Counted from the stretch's first letter, positions 37,178 to 48,399 are shown. The stretch is 64,000 bases of DNA from Anoplopoma fimbria (GCF_027596085.1 NC_072463.1:1740210-1804209), one strand, 5' to 3'. The notes: generated from the sequence alone by a model not told the origin. Numbers and translations: made by a program.

Positions 37178-37250
37178 TAAAGCCTTGCACCCTGCTGGGA
37201 ATCGAACCCACAACCTCCCGGTCACAAACTGCTTCTGTAACATTTAGGCC
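37178..37250 (-). mobile_element. Possible tRNA-derived SINE fragment
   Basis: On the minus strand GGTTCGATTCC (37198-37208) is a perfect pol III box B / T-arm motif, preceded by GACCGGGAGGTTGTG. No convincing box A or full cloverleaf, so it is not a functional tRNA gene. Confidence 0.35.
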
Positions 37251-37870
37251 TCAGTTTTAGTTCATCTGTATGTCTAACATACTGTGTTTATTTACATATT
37301 ATGTATTATATATCACACTGTAGACAGATTACTGGACAGTTCAGATATTTGTTTAGGGACCCACAGACTGGATCAGCGATTAATCAGATTCTGTACATGA
37401 TTGACGCACACATATGGAGCTTGTAGGGCCCCAAAGGTCTGAGGCCCCGGGGCCGCTCCCCTCGTGTTGGTTAGTAAACCTCAACTTTAGAAGACAAGAC
37501 ATGTCCTGTGAATTAAATACATTTCGTTTCATAAATTACATTTAAAAACACATTATTTTGACATTATTATAGTCTCAGATTTTCTGCATTTCTCTGTTTT
37601 TTTATCCATGAACTGAATCTTTTCAGGTTTCAAATGTTGGTTGGACGAGATGAGACATTTAAGACGTCACTTTGGCATTTTCTCCTATTTACCAACATTT
37701 CAAAGACATTGGAATAAATACAATAAAAAAAGAAATCTTCAAATAATAAAAATAATCATTAGTTGCAGCTCCACTTTAAACTATGACACAATAATTATAA
37801 TGTTCACTCAACAAGCTGTGGATTTTAAAACTGAAATCATAAACAGTCATCATTTCTATAAATAAGAATT
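37251..37870. other. AT-rich intergenic DNA
   Basis: A short GC-rich patch (GGCCCCGGGGCCGC near 37443-37456) stands out; no gene. Confidence 0.5.
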
Positions 37871-38035
37871 CTCTGCATTGTTCCAGGAAGTAGCCTGGTC
37901 CGGCTTCAGTCAGCTGACCTTTGACCCCGAGAATGTAACCCTCCCTGTGCTCCGACAGCCAATCACTGCAGCCGCCTGAAGCCTGAACCAGTTTGACCCA
38001 CAGAGAGGGATTTATCACCAGTGAACCGGCCAGTT
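37871..38035. other. Unique mid-GC block with DR1 motif
   Basis: Contains TGACCTTTGACCC (37915-37927), a direct repeat of nuclear-receptor half-sites with 1-bp spacing, and CAGCCAATCAC (CCAAT). Could be a regulatory element. Confidence 0.3.
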
Positions 38036-38269
38036 AAATGTTTCAGACGGACGTCAACGTTTTCTATGAATCCTTTCATGTTGAATCCCAAAACCTTTTT
38101 CTGAGATCAAACAACACATTCACTGACAGAGGTTTCTGTTCAGTTTTGGTTCAATTTCTGGATTTAAAGCTTGTATAGAAAAAGGCTGAAATTGATTTAG
38201 ATTTTTTTTTGCATGTATTGTTAAATATGTGCAAAATAAATGACAACATAACAACTGACATAAAACTGA

Positions 38270-38590
38270 CATAAATAGTAACATAACATAGTAACATAAC
38301 AAGGTAACGTGAGAACGAGATTAAACAACGTAACATATCAATGTAACTTATCAGCGCAACTTAAAAAGCCAATGCAACAACGTGCCGCAACAACGTAACG
38401 CAACAACGTAACACAACAACGTAGCGTAACAACGTGACGCAACAACGTGACGCAACAACGTAACGCAACAACGTAACGCAACAACGTAGCGTAACAACTT
38501 AACATGACATAACGAAACAACCAAACTTAACAACGTAACATTATGTAACATTAAGCAACATTATGTAACATTACCTAACAATGCACCATA
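38270..38590. repeat. AACAACGTAACGC 13-bp minisatellite
   Basis: Best at 38375-38515, where ~11 units AACAACGTAACGC / AACAACGTGACGC follow each other; decayed GTAACATAAC units flank it. CpG-containing in each unit, unusual for this AT-rich region. Confidence 0.9.
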
Positions 38591-39486
38591 ACAGGGTAAC
38601 ATCACAATGTGACGTAAGTGCGACACTTATCGTGGTGGACGATCGACGTAGTAACATAACAGCGTTACATAAAACTGTGGTGTAACAACGTAGCGTGATA
38701 ATGTAACAACTGTTACCATCATGATGAAAGAACAGTCACCCTCACCAGATTAAGTAACATTATGTTACAAGCGTTCGTTTTCATTTCGTATGTGAAGTGA
38801 ACATCGAGAAAGGACTCTCTCTCTTGTAAGAGTCGTTATTATCCCAAGAAACTTTCACTAACGGTCTCTTGTTGTACTTCGTCACTTTACTCTGACCAAA
38901 TGCAAAAACGTCCACATTCAATGTAACTTTGCAGAGAAAAGAAAAAAGCCAACAGTTGTTCTTGGTGTCTGTCCCGTTCTGGTAAACTCCACATATCGAC
39001 CAGTTCATAACTGGGACTCTATGAGAGACATTTATAGTCTCTGGAGACATTTAACAGGATGATTCAACTGTGTTTTATATGTAAAAAATGAGGGATTTCT
39101 ACTTTAAAATAACCTGCTATCAGCTACTAAACCAACTGTCAACAGCCAGTCAACAAACTAGTCAGACGGTCAAACATGAAGCCAGTCAACAAGTCAGAAA
39201 GAACCAGAACCACAGCAGCAGATGATGTCAGTATTTCCTCCAGAGAGGAAAAACCTCAAACAGTCTGCAGGTACAGTTTAGTGCCAAGCAAAACAAAAAT
39301 AAAAATAATCTGTATTTTGTGACTAAATATGAATTCATCACTGAAGTCTGAAGCTGCTTTAGTTGTGACTTGAATGGACGTTTAAAAGGTTTATTGAGAG
39401 TTTCATGATTGAATTTTCCATTTTGTTCGGACATTAAAACCCTGATTTAAATCAATGTTTCAAAGGCCGATATGAAAACATCTTAA
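38591..39486. other. Intergenic DNA
   Basis: No gene seen. 39260-39480 has words (CAGTTTAGTGCCAAG, GGCCGATATGAAAACAT) shared with the degenerate repeat at 40470-42240. Confidence 0.5.
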
Positions 39487-39695
39487 ACGAACAGTGTGTA
39501 ACATTTAGGGGATCTATTGGCAGAAATGAAATATTAATATCAACAAGTATGTATTTTTAAGTGTATAATCAGCTGAAAATAAGAATCGCTATCTTTTCGT
39601 TTTTTCAACATACGCTGGAGAAGTTTCAGTTTGTTGCAATCTGCAGCTTCACCACTAGATGTCACCAGATCGAACACGCAGTGCCTTTAAAAGTC
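39487..39695. mobile_element. MITE-like teleost repeat
   Basis: TTAAACGAACAGTGTGTAAC, ATTTAGGGGATCTATTGGCA and GTTGCAATCTGCAGCTTCAC, CACTAGATGTCACCAGATC are hallmarks of a very common fish element. Its ends form an imperfect terminal inverted repeat (AACAGTGTGTAACATT against AGGCACTGCGTGTTCGAT on the other strand). No coding capacity; internally deleted relative to my memory of the family. Confidence 0.6.
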
Positions 39696-39960
39696 ACGAT
39701 TCACTGACGTAATGCGGCATTTTTTTACAATCTGGAGCCAAAAAACAAGAATAATTTTCTTCTTAAACGTGAAGAAGAAGCTTCTGTATGAACATTTATT
39801 TTGTCTCCGGCCGCTTTAGCCGTGAATTTAAAAGATAGAGACATTTTAAGGACTTTGTATTTCTGCAAATCTAAAACTTTAGTATTCATTTTCCGTCTCT
39901 GTTTTCAGAAAAAGTAGAAACTTTATTTGTGGCTGCAGCTCAAAGCAGCCGAATCAAACA
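39696..39960. other. AT-rich intergenic DNA
   Basis: Nothing recognised. Confidence 0.5.
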
Positions 39961-40400
39961 TCAGATATATTTTGTGTTGCAGTAAAGAAAAGGGAAAGAA
40001 TATCTCCGCTTCCTCCCCCCTCCTCCCCCGTGTCCTTCTGTTGCTTCTTTTGTCTTTTGACTGCTGGTCACCCCATTTAACATGGGACAGATAGCATCAG
40101 GCTGACGGAGATTGGGTTCCCCGGCAGCTCCATTGTTGGGGGGTGAGGAGGGGAGGAGGGGGAGGGGGGGTTCTTGCGTTACAGTCGGACTCGTTTAACT
40201 CGCAGCCCTCTTTTAGGAAATGAACAAATTGCTGCTGAAAGTCTGTCTTTGTTGTTTCGGCGGGCTGATCTCAGAGCAGCCGACAACAAAACAGCCTGCA
40301 GAGAGAAAATCACAGCGAGGCAGACCTGAGATCAGCCGATAAGAGCTGCTGCTGCTGAACGCTGCAGTTTACTCAGGGAAGAGTTTCAGCCAAAGACTGG
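39961..40400. other. Candidate conserved non-coding element
   Basis: Unique block centred on 40070-40135: CACCCCATTTAACATGGGAC, AGATAGCATCAGGCTGACGG, GGTTCCCCGGCAGCTCC; then a G-rich run (40137-40170). Located about 5 kb past the foxg1 3' end. Inferred enhancer. Confidence 0.35.
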
Positions 40401-40469
40401 AAGCTTAAACTGATCTAGGGTCTGATTTTAATTTACAATAATTACTGTTATTGTCAGAAACATGCAGCC

Positions 40470-42240
40470 GTTGTTGTTGTTTTCAGTTTGGTGTAAAATA
40501 AATATAAATTGAATGTGTTTTTTTATTCCTGTAAGAGTTTTTAAAACATAACTGGACCATAAACGTCTCCAATAGAAGCTTTGATTTGGGTTTCTGAAGG
40601 CTGATATCAAAATATTTAAGATGTAATCATAATTTACATGCAGGTTTTGTTAGATTTATTTAGTTTTGTGCCCAAAAATTAAAGAAAATATTCAAAATTA
40701 TGTGTTTTTTTTCTTCCTGTAAGAGCTTTTAAAACGGGATTCCTTGACAAAACAAGTCTCCACTAGAAGCCTGGTTATGAGTTTCTGAAGGCTGATATCA
40801 AAATATTTAAAGACTGTGATCATCACTTACACCAGATTTTATTAAAGATGTTCAGTTTGAGGCAAAAAAAATAATTCTTCTTTTAAGGGCTTTTTAAAAA
40901 CTGGATTTAGATGAAAACTCAACAATAAAACTGGACTAAAAGCCTGATACAGATATTAAACTGAATAAAAAATGCAATTATTTCTTTTAATTGTCCAATT
41001 TGGTGCCAAAAAAGAGTTTTCATAGTTTTGAAACTGGTTTAAAGCTCTTAAACTGGTTTGGACTCATTTTGTTTGTTGAAGTCTGATTTTCTGAAAAGTT
41101 TTCTTCCTGTTGGAGATTCTGAATCTCAGTTTGGAGCGTTTCGGTTTGTTCAGGCCGGACATTGATATATTTTATTATACAAGCCAACATTCAGTAATCT
41201 TCTAAATGTGTTTTTTAAGACATGAAATATCAATATCATGAGATTATTTTACTGAATGTCCAGTTTAATGTTATAAAATGTCAGCTTTTGGAGATTTAAG
41301 AGTCTGTGTCAGTGAATTTAGATCATCGTTGGGTTGTCTGATTCTTTAAAGAACATAATGAACAAAAACATTAAATTATGTTTCAAAATGAGTTTTTAGA
41401 GCAGCGCTGGACGATAAACGTCGCTAATAAAAAGTATTTCATTTTTGTCAAAATCATCATGTAGAATCTTTTCCAATTTGGTGTCAAAAATGTCAAATAT
41501 TGAATATATTTAAACTGAACTTCACACTTAAACTGTGACGTTTAAATGTGACACGTCTGAAAGCTGAAAATAAAAATAAAAAAATTTGATGCCAAAAAGA
41601 CCAAAATAAGAAAAGAGCTTTTAGAAACATTGAGACATTAAAACTCTGCTGACATCAGACTTTGGATTGATTTGTTTTTTTGTGTTCATATTGATCATTT
41701 TAAGACAAAAGAGGTTATTTCTTATTTATTACATTTTTTGTGCCAATAAATCTGAATATTTAGTGTTTTCTCTGAATGCTGATAAACTGACATCTTTCAG
41801 ACAGGACGTTGGTGACATCAGAAACTGCAGCAACTAGTCGATTTATCGATTTATCGATTTATCGATTAGTCGATTTATCGATTAGTCGATGGACAGAAAA
41901 ATAATCTCCTGCTATGTTAATAATTGATTCATGTCAGAAAAAGCAGTTTTTAGACTCTTAAAGATGAAGATTTCATGTTTAATCGGAACATCTTTTGGGT
42001 TTTGACACAAACTCGGACAGATATTATTTTATCGACGAAACGATTCATTGAAAAAACAATCAGAGGAGAATTATCAATAATAAAAATCATCCTTACTTTC
42101 ATTTTTCCAATTTGACACTCATATTTAAGCTTCTTTCAGATCATTTAAACCCTGATGGGACTCATTCAGGTTTTCTGAAGACCAGAACCAACACTCTTTA
42201 ACATCTTAAAACTTGGTGCTCAAATATTTAAAGTTTTCAT
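40470..42240. repeat. Cryptic degenerate ~190-bp tandem repeat
   Basis: Recurring words in the same order: CTGTAAGAGYTTTTAAAAC (40532, 40717), TTTCTGAAGGCTGATATC (40591, 40779), then CARTTTGGTGYCAAAA-like words (about 40483, 41002, 41478, 41585, 42105). The first two units are clear; later ones are strongly decayed. Confidence 0.6.
41827..41893. repeat. TTTATCGATTAGTCGA repeat
   Basis: Seven CGAT-containing units of 8 bp (ATCGATTT / ATCGATTAGTCG). Confidence 0.9.
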
Positions 42241-42364
42241 AACTTTCATGTGACTTCCTGTCTGATCAGATCCAGCTGCTGAGGAACCCAGATGTGAAGA
42301 CAGAAACCTTCTAACACTACATTTACAGACACTAATCTTTGGACCCAAACTTCAACAGTTTTTC

Positions 42365-42465
42365 CTCCGAACCGGAACCCCGGAGCATCATGGGAGCCTG
42401 ACGTCAGCGGCGGCTCTTTCAGCCTCCCAATAATACAAAGACAAACAAAGCGAGCAGCGTGAGTG
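42365..42465. other. Candidate conserved non-coding element
   Basis: GCCTGACGTCAGCGGCGGC (with palindromic TGACGTCA, a CRE) and CTCCCAATAATACAAAGACA, GACAAACAAAGCGAGCAGCG. About 2.7 kb beyond the probable foxg1 3' end. Confidence 0.3.
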
Positions 42466-42469
42466 AGCA

Positions 42470-42615
42470 GAGACATCAGATCAGAGATATCAGAGAGATA
42501 TCAGAGATATCAGAGAGATATCAGAGAGATATCAGAGATATCAGAGATATCAGAGAGATATCAGAGATATCAGATCAGAGATATCAGAGAGATATCAGAG
42601 ATATCAGAGAGAGAG
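42470..42615. repeat. GATATCAGAGA minisatellite
   Basis: About 13 GATATC palindromes spaced 9 or 13 bp apart (GATATCAGAGAGATATCAGA). Confidence 0.95.
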
Positions 42616-42753
42616 ATTATTGATCAGAGGAACAAGCACGTGAGCCACGCCATCAGGGAAGCAAATCATAAACAGTTAATAATAATGAATATTATTATTA
42701 TAGTTTCCTTCTGAACCGCAGAATCAACACAAATATCCGGTTCACTTCGTGTC

Positions 42754-42766
42754 TGACCTTTGACCT
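42754..42766 (+). promoter_or_regulatory. DR1 nuclear-receptor motif
   Basis: TGACCTTTGACCT: two perfect half-sites with 1-bp spacer (COUP-TF/HNF4/RXR type). Confidence 0.35.
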
Positions 42767-43001
42767 CCAGCTCCAGCAGCCTTTGTTTATTAATTAATTT
42801 AAAGATCCTTCATTTAAATACATTAAAAAAAAGGAGGCTTCATATAGCAAAATATGGAAAAGATATTAAAATAATTAAAACAGATATTGTTTTGTGTTGT
42901 TGGAGATTTTCTGTAGAATAGAATATATTCAAAAATAGTGAAGTCTAGAAATAGACATCAGAAGATATGAATGTGCATTTGTTTGCAGCGGCATGCAGGT
43001 T

Positions 43002-43114
<113 letters not shown>

Positions 43115-43330
43115 TCCAGCTCAAACATCCTCCCTCATCATAAAATCTATTTGAGCCCAAAACAAAATGAGTTGAATCATAAACGTGTCAGGTTAACCAC
43201 GATGTTTAAACCTCACACAGAAAACAACAGAGACGTTGAGAGGAGGAGAGCAGCTTCAAACAGCAGCAGCATGAAACACGTGATATTTCATATGATCACC
43301 TTCATCCCCAAACGAGCAGGAGGCCTCAGG

Positions 43331-43383
43331 TGAGGAGGAGGAGGAGGAGGAGGAGGAGGAGGAGGAGGAGGAGGAGGAGGAGG
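43331..43383. repeat. (GAG)n trinucleotide repeat
   Basis: About 17 GAG units. Confidence 0.97.
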
Positions 43384-44332
43384 TCTGAACCATCTGATTT
43401 TAATAAATGTTTCTTTAATCTGCTGAAACATTTATGATTGTGAAATGTGAAAAAAAAAGAAAACATCTTCAACCTTCTTTAAACTGAAAATACCGGATTG
43501 GACGCTTCTTAAATAAATGTGATGGAGATTCTGCAACAATAAACACGGATTCAGTCTCAGATGAACAGAGGATCATAGTTCAGACTAAAATAATCACATT
43601 CTTCTATATGAATGAAAAGATTAAAATCTGCAGGTTTGAAGGTTTGAATTCACCTCTAAATGTAAAGAAAACCATGAACTCTGACTCTAATATCAACCTG
43701 ACTGTCTGCAGCTTTAAGGAAGAAATTCTGAAATCAGATCAGATTTTTATCTGTGAAGACAAACGAGTCAAAGTGCAACGAAGCTAACAAACTTCAATCA
43801 ACCAAGAAGATAAAATAACAGATTCTCATTTATAGAATGAAGATATGAAGAATGGGAGAAAACACACACACATTTAAAGAATGTAGTTTAGTTTTAAAAT
43901 CAAACTAAACAAAGAAAACAATCGTTTTAAAACCAGAACGCAGAGAGAAAAACAATCTGAGTTAAATAAAAGGTCCAGATCACAACAAGCACAGCAGAAA
44001 GTCTCCTTTATAAATGAACAGGTGGAAAAGTCAAATCTGAACGTTTAAAATAATAAATATCTGCAGTTTTAAGTTTTAAAAAAAGATCAAACCAGCGGCA
44101 CAAACAAACACCGAGAGACAGAAACACACCGACTCTCACAGCCGGCCTTTAAATCAGACTTCTGTCAAACCCGCTCATTTAAAGAAGAAGATTCTTCTTG
44201 TTTGATCATCCAAAGCAAACAGAAACAATAAAGGTGAAGAAACAGAAAGTCTCTTAAAGACCTGCCTTCTGTTTGAGAAAAGGCACAAAGATTAAATATC
44301 AAATGTTTGGAGCTTTGGGTTGATCTGTAAAT

Positions 44333-44334
<2 letters not shown>
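43384..44334. other. AT-rich intergenic DNA
   Basis: No gene seen. Confidence 0.55.

Positions 44335-44413
<79 letters not shown>
44335..44413. repeat. (AC)39 microsatellite
   Basis: Perfect run. Confidence 0.98.
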
Positions 44414-44415
<2 letters not shown>

Positions 44416-44560
44416 ACAAGCTGGAGGTGAAACACAAACACACATTACAACAGAAAATAAATCCCAGTTTTCTGCAAGAAATCTGCAGATTTGACCCCCT
44501 GAAAGCAGCATGAAGGAACTCTGGTGTTAAGAGTGCTGATAGTCTGGAAACAGAACCAAG

Positions 44561-44599
44561 CACGGCCCCGCACGGCCCCGCACGGCCCCGCACGGCCCC
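44561..44599. repeat. (CACGGCCCCG)4
   Basis: Four 10-bp GC-rich units, CpG-dense. Confidence 0.95.
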
Positions 44600-44747
44600 T
44601 CAGGCCTCGGGTCTCAGGTTCAGGTCTGGAGGCTCCTCTCCTCTGGAGCCCAACATGACCTCTGCTCGCCTCATTTCACACCGTTTGGGTTCGATTCCCT
44701 CTCAGACCCGTAAAGCTTTACGCACCAGCGCCGTGCCGTGCCGTGCA
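44600..44747. other. GC-richer intergenic DNA
   Basis: Contains GGGTTCGATTCCC (44687-44699), a box B-like word, without a box A or cloverleaf; not a tRNA. Confidence 0.4.

Positions 44748-44798
<51 letters not shown>
44748..44798. repeat. (AAC)17 trinucleotide repeat
   Basis: Gives a poly-Gln frame (44655-44861) that has no other coding support. Confidence 0.95.
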
Positions 44799-44940
44799 AC
44801 AGGAGAGACTGGGGGTGATGTCGGGGACAGGCTGTGTTTTTGGGGTAAAAAGCGCCTTTAAACGGGTTCGTTCTCCTTTAGAACCGGCTCAACGGAACCA
44901 CAGAGAACCCAGAGAATAAAAGCAGTTCTACTATGAAACC

Positions 44941-44970
44941 TACTATATATACATATATATAGGCTATATA

Positions 44971-45027
<57 letters not shown>
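44941..45027. repeat. (TA)n microsatellite, interrupted
   Basis: TA runs with ACATATATATAGGC and GTA interruptions. Confidence 0.95.
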
Positions 45028-45030
<3 letters not shown>

Positions 45031-45149
45031 TCTACATTAAACTCTGTGTTGTGTTTATGTACCTGGTGATAAAACAGAGGAAACACGGCAGCAGGAGTAA
45101 AAAAATAAAATAAAAAAAAAAGACAAAAGGATTTCCGTGAGTTATGAAT

Positions 45150-46618
45150 GTAACCTATTCTTTTATTTTCATTTTTTTTTTTATGATTAAAACATTTTTT
45201 TCTCTTTTTTTAACTTCTGTAAGCGACAAACACGGGAATAAGAATAAGACCACAATAGTATCACAACCATGAAAAATTGTTTTTAGAGACGACAATTAAA
45301 GGACAATCATTCCAAGTATATTAGAATATGAGGCAAGTTTCTTCTCCTGGCAAACAAACGGGTTCTTTTTTACATTGTTCTTCCTTTTGGGAAAGAAGGA
45401 AAACCTCCAAAGAATTCAAATTACAAATAGACATTTTCTCTCTCTTTTTTTTTTTTACTAATTATAGAAAAAAATAAAATAAAAAAGAAGAAGAAGAGGC
45501 GTGAAGGTCGGTCACGTTTACAGAGAAGCACGGAAAATATCCATCCAACAAGAAAACCAGACATTTAGGGTCAAATCCTGCTTTTCTTTAAGAACCCAGA
45601 ACCTTTGTGTTAAAGTCAGGCTGGTTCTCAACGTTACTCTGAGGCGGGTTAAAGCAAAGAGCCTCAGACATCCGACCAGGAGGGTTTGATGCGTTCATTT
45701 AAGGAACCAAAAAAACAAAAATGTTCCAAAAACTGCAATAAAAATGGAAATTAATCTCGTTTAAATGGACATTTTCTGCGTGATTCACCCTCTCTCACTC
45801 TCTCACTCTCTCACTCTCTCACTCCCACCACACAGCTCAGAGAGGACATTTCTACATTTCCTAAAAACCGGTTCTTTGGTCTATAAAAAGGTACATGAAC
45901 AGTTTATGTTAAACTGGCACATGAAGGAATGGAGATTGTAGGCCTAACTGTGGGAGTCGCTTAAAAAAAAACACATTTCACTTTATATATATAATAAAAA
46001 CAAATTAGTGTTTCAATTTTGTGAAATAAACCCTCCTTCTGACCCTCATGAGGCCGGATATACTGCAGACATGGGGTCAGAACCGGCCGCTGAGACCTCA
46101 TCGTTATTTTAATTGTTTTTTTTAAAATCTCAAAATTAGACCAAACTATTTTAAATACACATTCTCTAAAAAAAAATAAAAGTAATGCCTCCTCCGACAA
46201 TAAGAACAGAACATCAGCCTCCATCATCATGAGGTCACATTGCACGTCGCTGACTGACAGTATTATACAGACAAGAACAGACATATGTACACAGAAAGGA
46301 TGGAGCAGAAGAAGAAGAAGAAGAAGAGATAATAATAATAATAATAATAACAATAATTATAATAATAATAATAATAATAAAAAATACCTGGAAACTTCAG
46401 CGCTGCTTTCTGTGAGTTTCTCTGCTGCTCTTTTTTTTTTTTGTTTTGCAGTTTAAGTCTCTCCTCTTTTTTTTCTATAGTAGGTAGTTTATAATAATTT
46501 TGTCATTTTTTCTTCTTTTTTTTTTACAATGTAAATGTTCTGTGTAAAATGTTCCAACTTACAGTTCCAGTCACTTTACGGGGGAGGATGGAGGTGGAGG
46601 TGGACAGGTGGAGGTGTG
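45150..46618 (-). other. Probable foxg1 3'UTR
   Basis: Follows the foxg1 stop codon on the minus strand. It is AT-rich and non-coding, with an (AAT)/(AAG) simple repeat at about 46305-46382 and several homopolymer runs. A block at about 45290-45350 has unique sequence and could be a conserved 3'UTR element. The end is placed by the only canonical AATAAA found downstream on the minus strand (45162-45167). Extent is inferred. Confidence 0.4.
45162..45167 (-). terminator. Candidate foxg1 polyadenylation signal AATAAA
   Basis: Reads TTTATT on the plus strand, AATAAA on the minus strand, about 1.45 kb past the foxg1 stop. Cleavage would fall some 10-30 nt lower. Other AT-rich hexamers could also serve. 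Confidence 0.35.
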
Positions 46619-47932
46619 TTAGTGTATAAGCGGGTTGGAGGTCGAACCCTGGTTTTGATGCGTGAAATAGTCAGACAAACCTCCAGAAAGTCCCGAGGAG
46701 AAGGCCGGCAGGGATCCGGACAGAGTCTGCCTCAGGGACTCGCACTGCAGCGACGAGGAGGAGGAGGAGGACGGAGCCTGCGGGGAACTGGAGGCCGAGG
46801 CCCGGGAGGCCTGAGCGCTCATGGACGGGTGCGGGACGTGCGGGACGTGCGGGAAAAAGTAACTGGTCTGCCCGGACAGCAGGTTGACCGAGCACGGGTT
46901 GAGGGAGTACGTGGCCCCTGAGCAAGGCACCGAGAGGCCGCAGGGCACCGCAGAGGCCGCCAGGGCCGCAGCCGTCAGGTGGTGGGTCGCATACGGGAGG
47001 TCCGACCCCACCAGCCGGTCCATGCTCAGCCCGTTGGACGCCGGGAACGACGGGTGGCTGTTGCTCATGTTCTGGGTCAGCATGGTGCTGTAGGACATGG
47101 GGTGACCCGGGTACCCAGAGGAGGTCCCGTTGTAGCCCAGGGTGCCAGGACGAGGGTGGTGCAGGGACAGGAACGGGGACATGGGCCAGTACAGGGAGCC
47201 GGCCCGGTCCATGAAGGTCAGCCCGGAGGTCAGCCGAGCTCCACGCTTGAAGGCCAGCTTGGCCCGGGAGGTGGTGGAGCGTCTCCGGAGCTTCCCGGTG
47301 GTTCCTCCGATGAAGACGTCGTCGCTGCTCGGGTCCAGCATCCAGTAGTTGCCCTTCCCCGGGTCGTCGTAGTGTCTGGGCACCTTCACGAAGCACTTGT
47401 TGAGGCTGAGGTTGTGCCGGATGGAGTTCTGCCAGCCCTGCTTGTTCTCCCGGTAGTACGGGAAGTTCTTCATGATGAACTCGTAGATGCCGTTGAGGGT
47501 GAGCCTCTTCTCCGGGCTCTGCCGGATGGCCATCATGATGAGCGCGTTGTAGCTGAACGGAGGCTTCTCGTACTTGCCGCTCTTCTTCTCCGCCTCCTTC
47601 CCCTCCTTCTTCTCCTCCTGCTTCTCCTCCTGCTTCTCCTGCTGCTTCTCCTCCGTGCAGCTCTCCTGGCTGGAGGAGTCTCCTTTAGGGTCCGCTTTGG
47701 CGTCCGGGAGAGGAGCCTTCTGCTCGGGTTCCTCCACCACTCCGGGCCGGTGGATGGGATGGAGATGGGGATGGGGATGGGGATGGGGATGGAGGTGGTG
47801 GAGGAGGTGCTGGTTCTGCTGGTTCTGCTGGTTGTTGTTGTCGCTTTGCACGGCCTCAGGCACCAAACTGTTTATACTGAAGGAGGATTTGGGGATCATT
47901 TTCACCTCTTTGCGTTCTCCCATATCCAACAT
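46619..47932 (-). CDS. foxg1: Forkhead box protein G1 (FoxG1), complete single-exon CDS
   Basis: A 437-residue transcription factor, complete from ATG at 47932 to TAA at 46619-46621. It opens with [20 protein letters not shown], the vertebrate FoxG1 N-terminus, and ends [11 protein letters not shown], the FoxG1 C-terminus. The forkhead DNA-binding domain spans about residues 121-212 ([16 protein letters not shown] onward), with recognition helix [16 protein letters not shown] at 169-184 and basic wing [13 protein letters not shown] at 213-225. The linker before it is His/Pro-rich (42-61), then Glu/Lys/Gln-rich (94-118); a Ser run lies at 388-394. The codon just upstream (47933-47935) is GTG, so the family start is the first true ATG; -3 is G, a good Kozak base. 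Known of the family: nuclear repressor that recruits Groucho/TLE and drives telencephalon growth and patterning. One exon agrees with other vertebrates. Teleosts carry several foxg1 paralogues and I cannot say which this is. Confidence 0.97.
   Translation of the reverse strand: MLDMGERKEVKMIPKSSFSINSLVPEAVQSDNNNQQNQQNQHLLHHLHPHPHPHPHLHPIHRPGVVEEPEQKAPLPDAKADPKGDSSSQESCTEEKQQEKQEEKQEEKKEGKEAEKKSGKYEKPPFSYNALIMMAIRQSPEKRLTLNGIYEFIMKNFPYYRENKQGWQNSIRHNLSLNKCFVKVPRHYDDPGKGNYWMLDPSSDDVFIGGTTGKLRRRSTTSRAKLAFKRGARLTSGLTFMDRAGSLYWPMSPFLSLHHPRPGTLGYNGTSSGYPGHPMSYSTMLTQNMSNSHPSFPASNGLSMDRLVGSDLPYATHHLTAAALAASAVPCGLSVPCSGATYSLNPCSVNLLSGQTSYFFPHVPHVPHPSMSAQASRASASSSPQAPSSSSSSSLQCESLRQTLSGSLPAFSSGLSGGLSDYFTHQNQGSTSNPLIH
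47757..47800. repeat. GGGGAT hexanucleotide repeat inside foxg1 CDS
   Basis: GATGGGGATGGGGATGGGG on the plus strand encodes alternating His-Pro in FoxG1 on the minus strand (about residues 48-60). Likely length-polymorphic in steps of two residues. Confidence 0.9.
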
Positions 47933-48300
47933 CACCGGGCAATGAGGAGAATGGAGGCGAGAGGACGCAGCTGGGTCTCAGTCTGTCCGGGTTCTGCAGG
48001 AGAACCAGGACGGGGAGGAAGGAGAGGGGGGCACGAGAGGAAGAAAGAAAGTATAGCCCAACAAACTACTTCATGCTCGCTTTGGGGAGAAAAGAGGAAA
48101 AACACACACACACACACACACAACATGTACACACACATCGATAGGAGACAGATAGCTGCAATTAATTAGGAGCCGCAGCCACTAAAGCGAGGAAAACAAC
48201 ATTGGTTGGACCTCTGCAGCTCTCAGCCAACCAGGAGGACATTAGATTAGATATTAAGGCGTCCTCGGCTCTCTCAGCCAATCAGGGCTCTCTGTGAACA
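47933..48300 (-). promoter_or_regulatory. Probable foxg1 5'UTR and proximal promoter region
   Basis: The region immediately upstream of the foxg1 ATG. It contains a CCAAT box (CAGCCAATCAGG, CCAAT at 48278-48282) about 350 bp from the ATG and a near-identical CAGCCAACCAGG at 48226-48237. A homeodomain-type ATTAATTAGG lies at 48161-48170. A short CA run at 48103-48122 interrupts it. No clear TATA box was seen, which fits a CpG-rich developmental promoter. The role is inferred from position; the transcription start is not determined. Confidence 0.45.
48278..48282 (+). promoter_or_regulatory. CCAAT box (NF-Y type) upstream of foxg1
   Basis: The core sits in CAGCCAATCAGG, close to the NF-Y consensus, roughly 350 bp upstream of the foxg1 start codon. 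NF-Y sites work in either orientation. A sister motif with one change (CCAAC) lies about 50 bp nearer the gene. Confidence 0.35.
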
Positions 48301-48313
48301 CACATCCACTGCA

Positions 48314-48399
48314 AGAAGAAACACAGGAGGGTTTAGAAGAAACACAGGAGGGTTTAGAAGAAACACAGGAGGGTTTAGAAGAAACACAGGAGGGTTTGG
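48314..48399. repeat. 21-bp tandem repeat upstream of foxg1
   Basis: Four units of AGAAGAAACACAGGAGGGTT(T), nearly identical. Confidence 0.95.

Noticed and set aside
44687..44699. Box B-like GGGTTCGATTCCC, possible tRNA
   Set aside because: No box A, no acceptor or anticodon stem could be formed around it.
46671..47396. 241-codon minus-strand frame inside foxg1
   Set aside because: Shifted-frame shadow of the foxg1 CDS; composition dominated by Pro, Gly and Arg from GC-rich codons.
47933..47935. A start for foxg1 one codon earlier
   Set aside because: The codon is GTG, not ATG; the FoxG1 family start MLDMG matches the ATG at 47932.
46979..48169. 396-codon plus-strand frame antisense to foxg1
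   Set aside because: It mirrors the GC-rich forkhead CDS; its peptide is Val/Leu/Arg-rich with poly-Leu from the Glu/Lys/Gln codons of foxg1 and has no recognisable domain.
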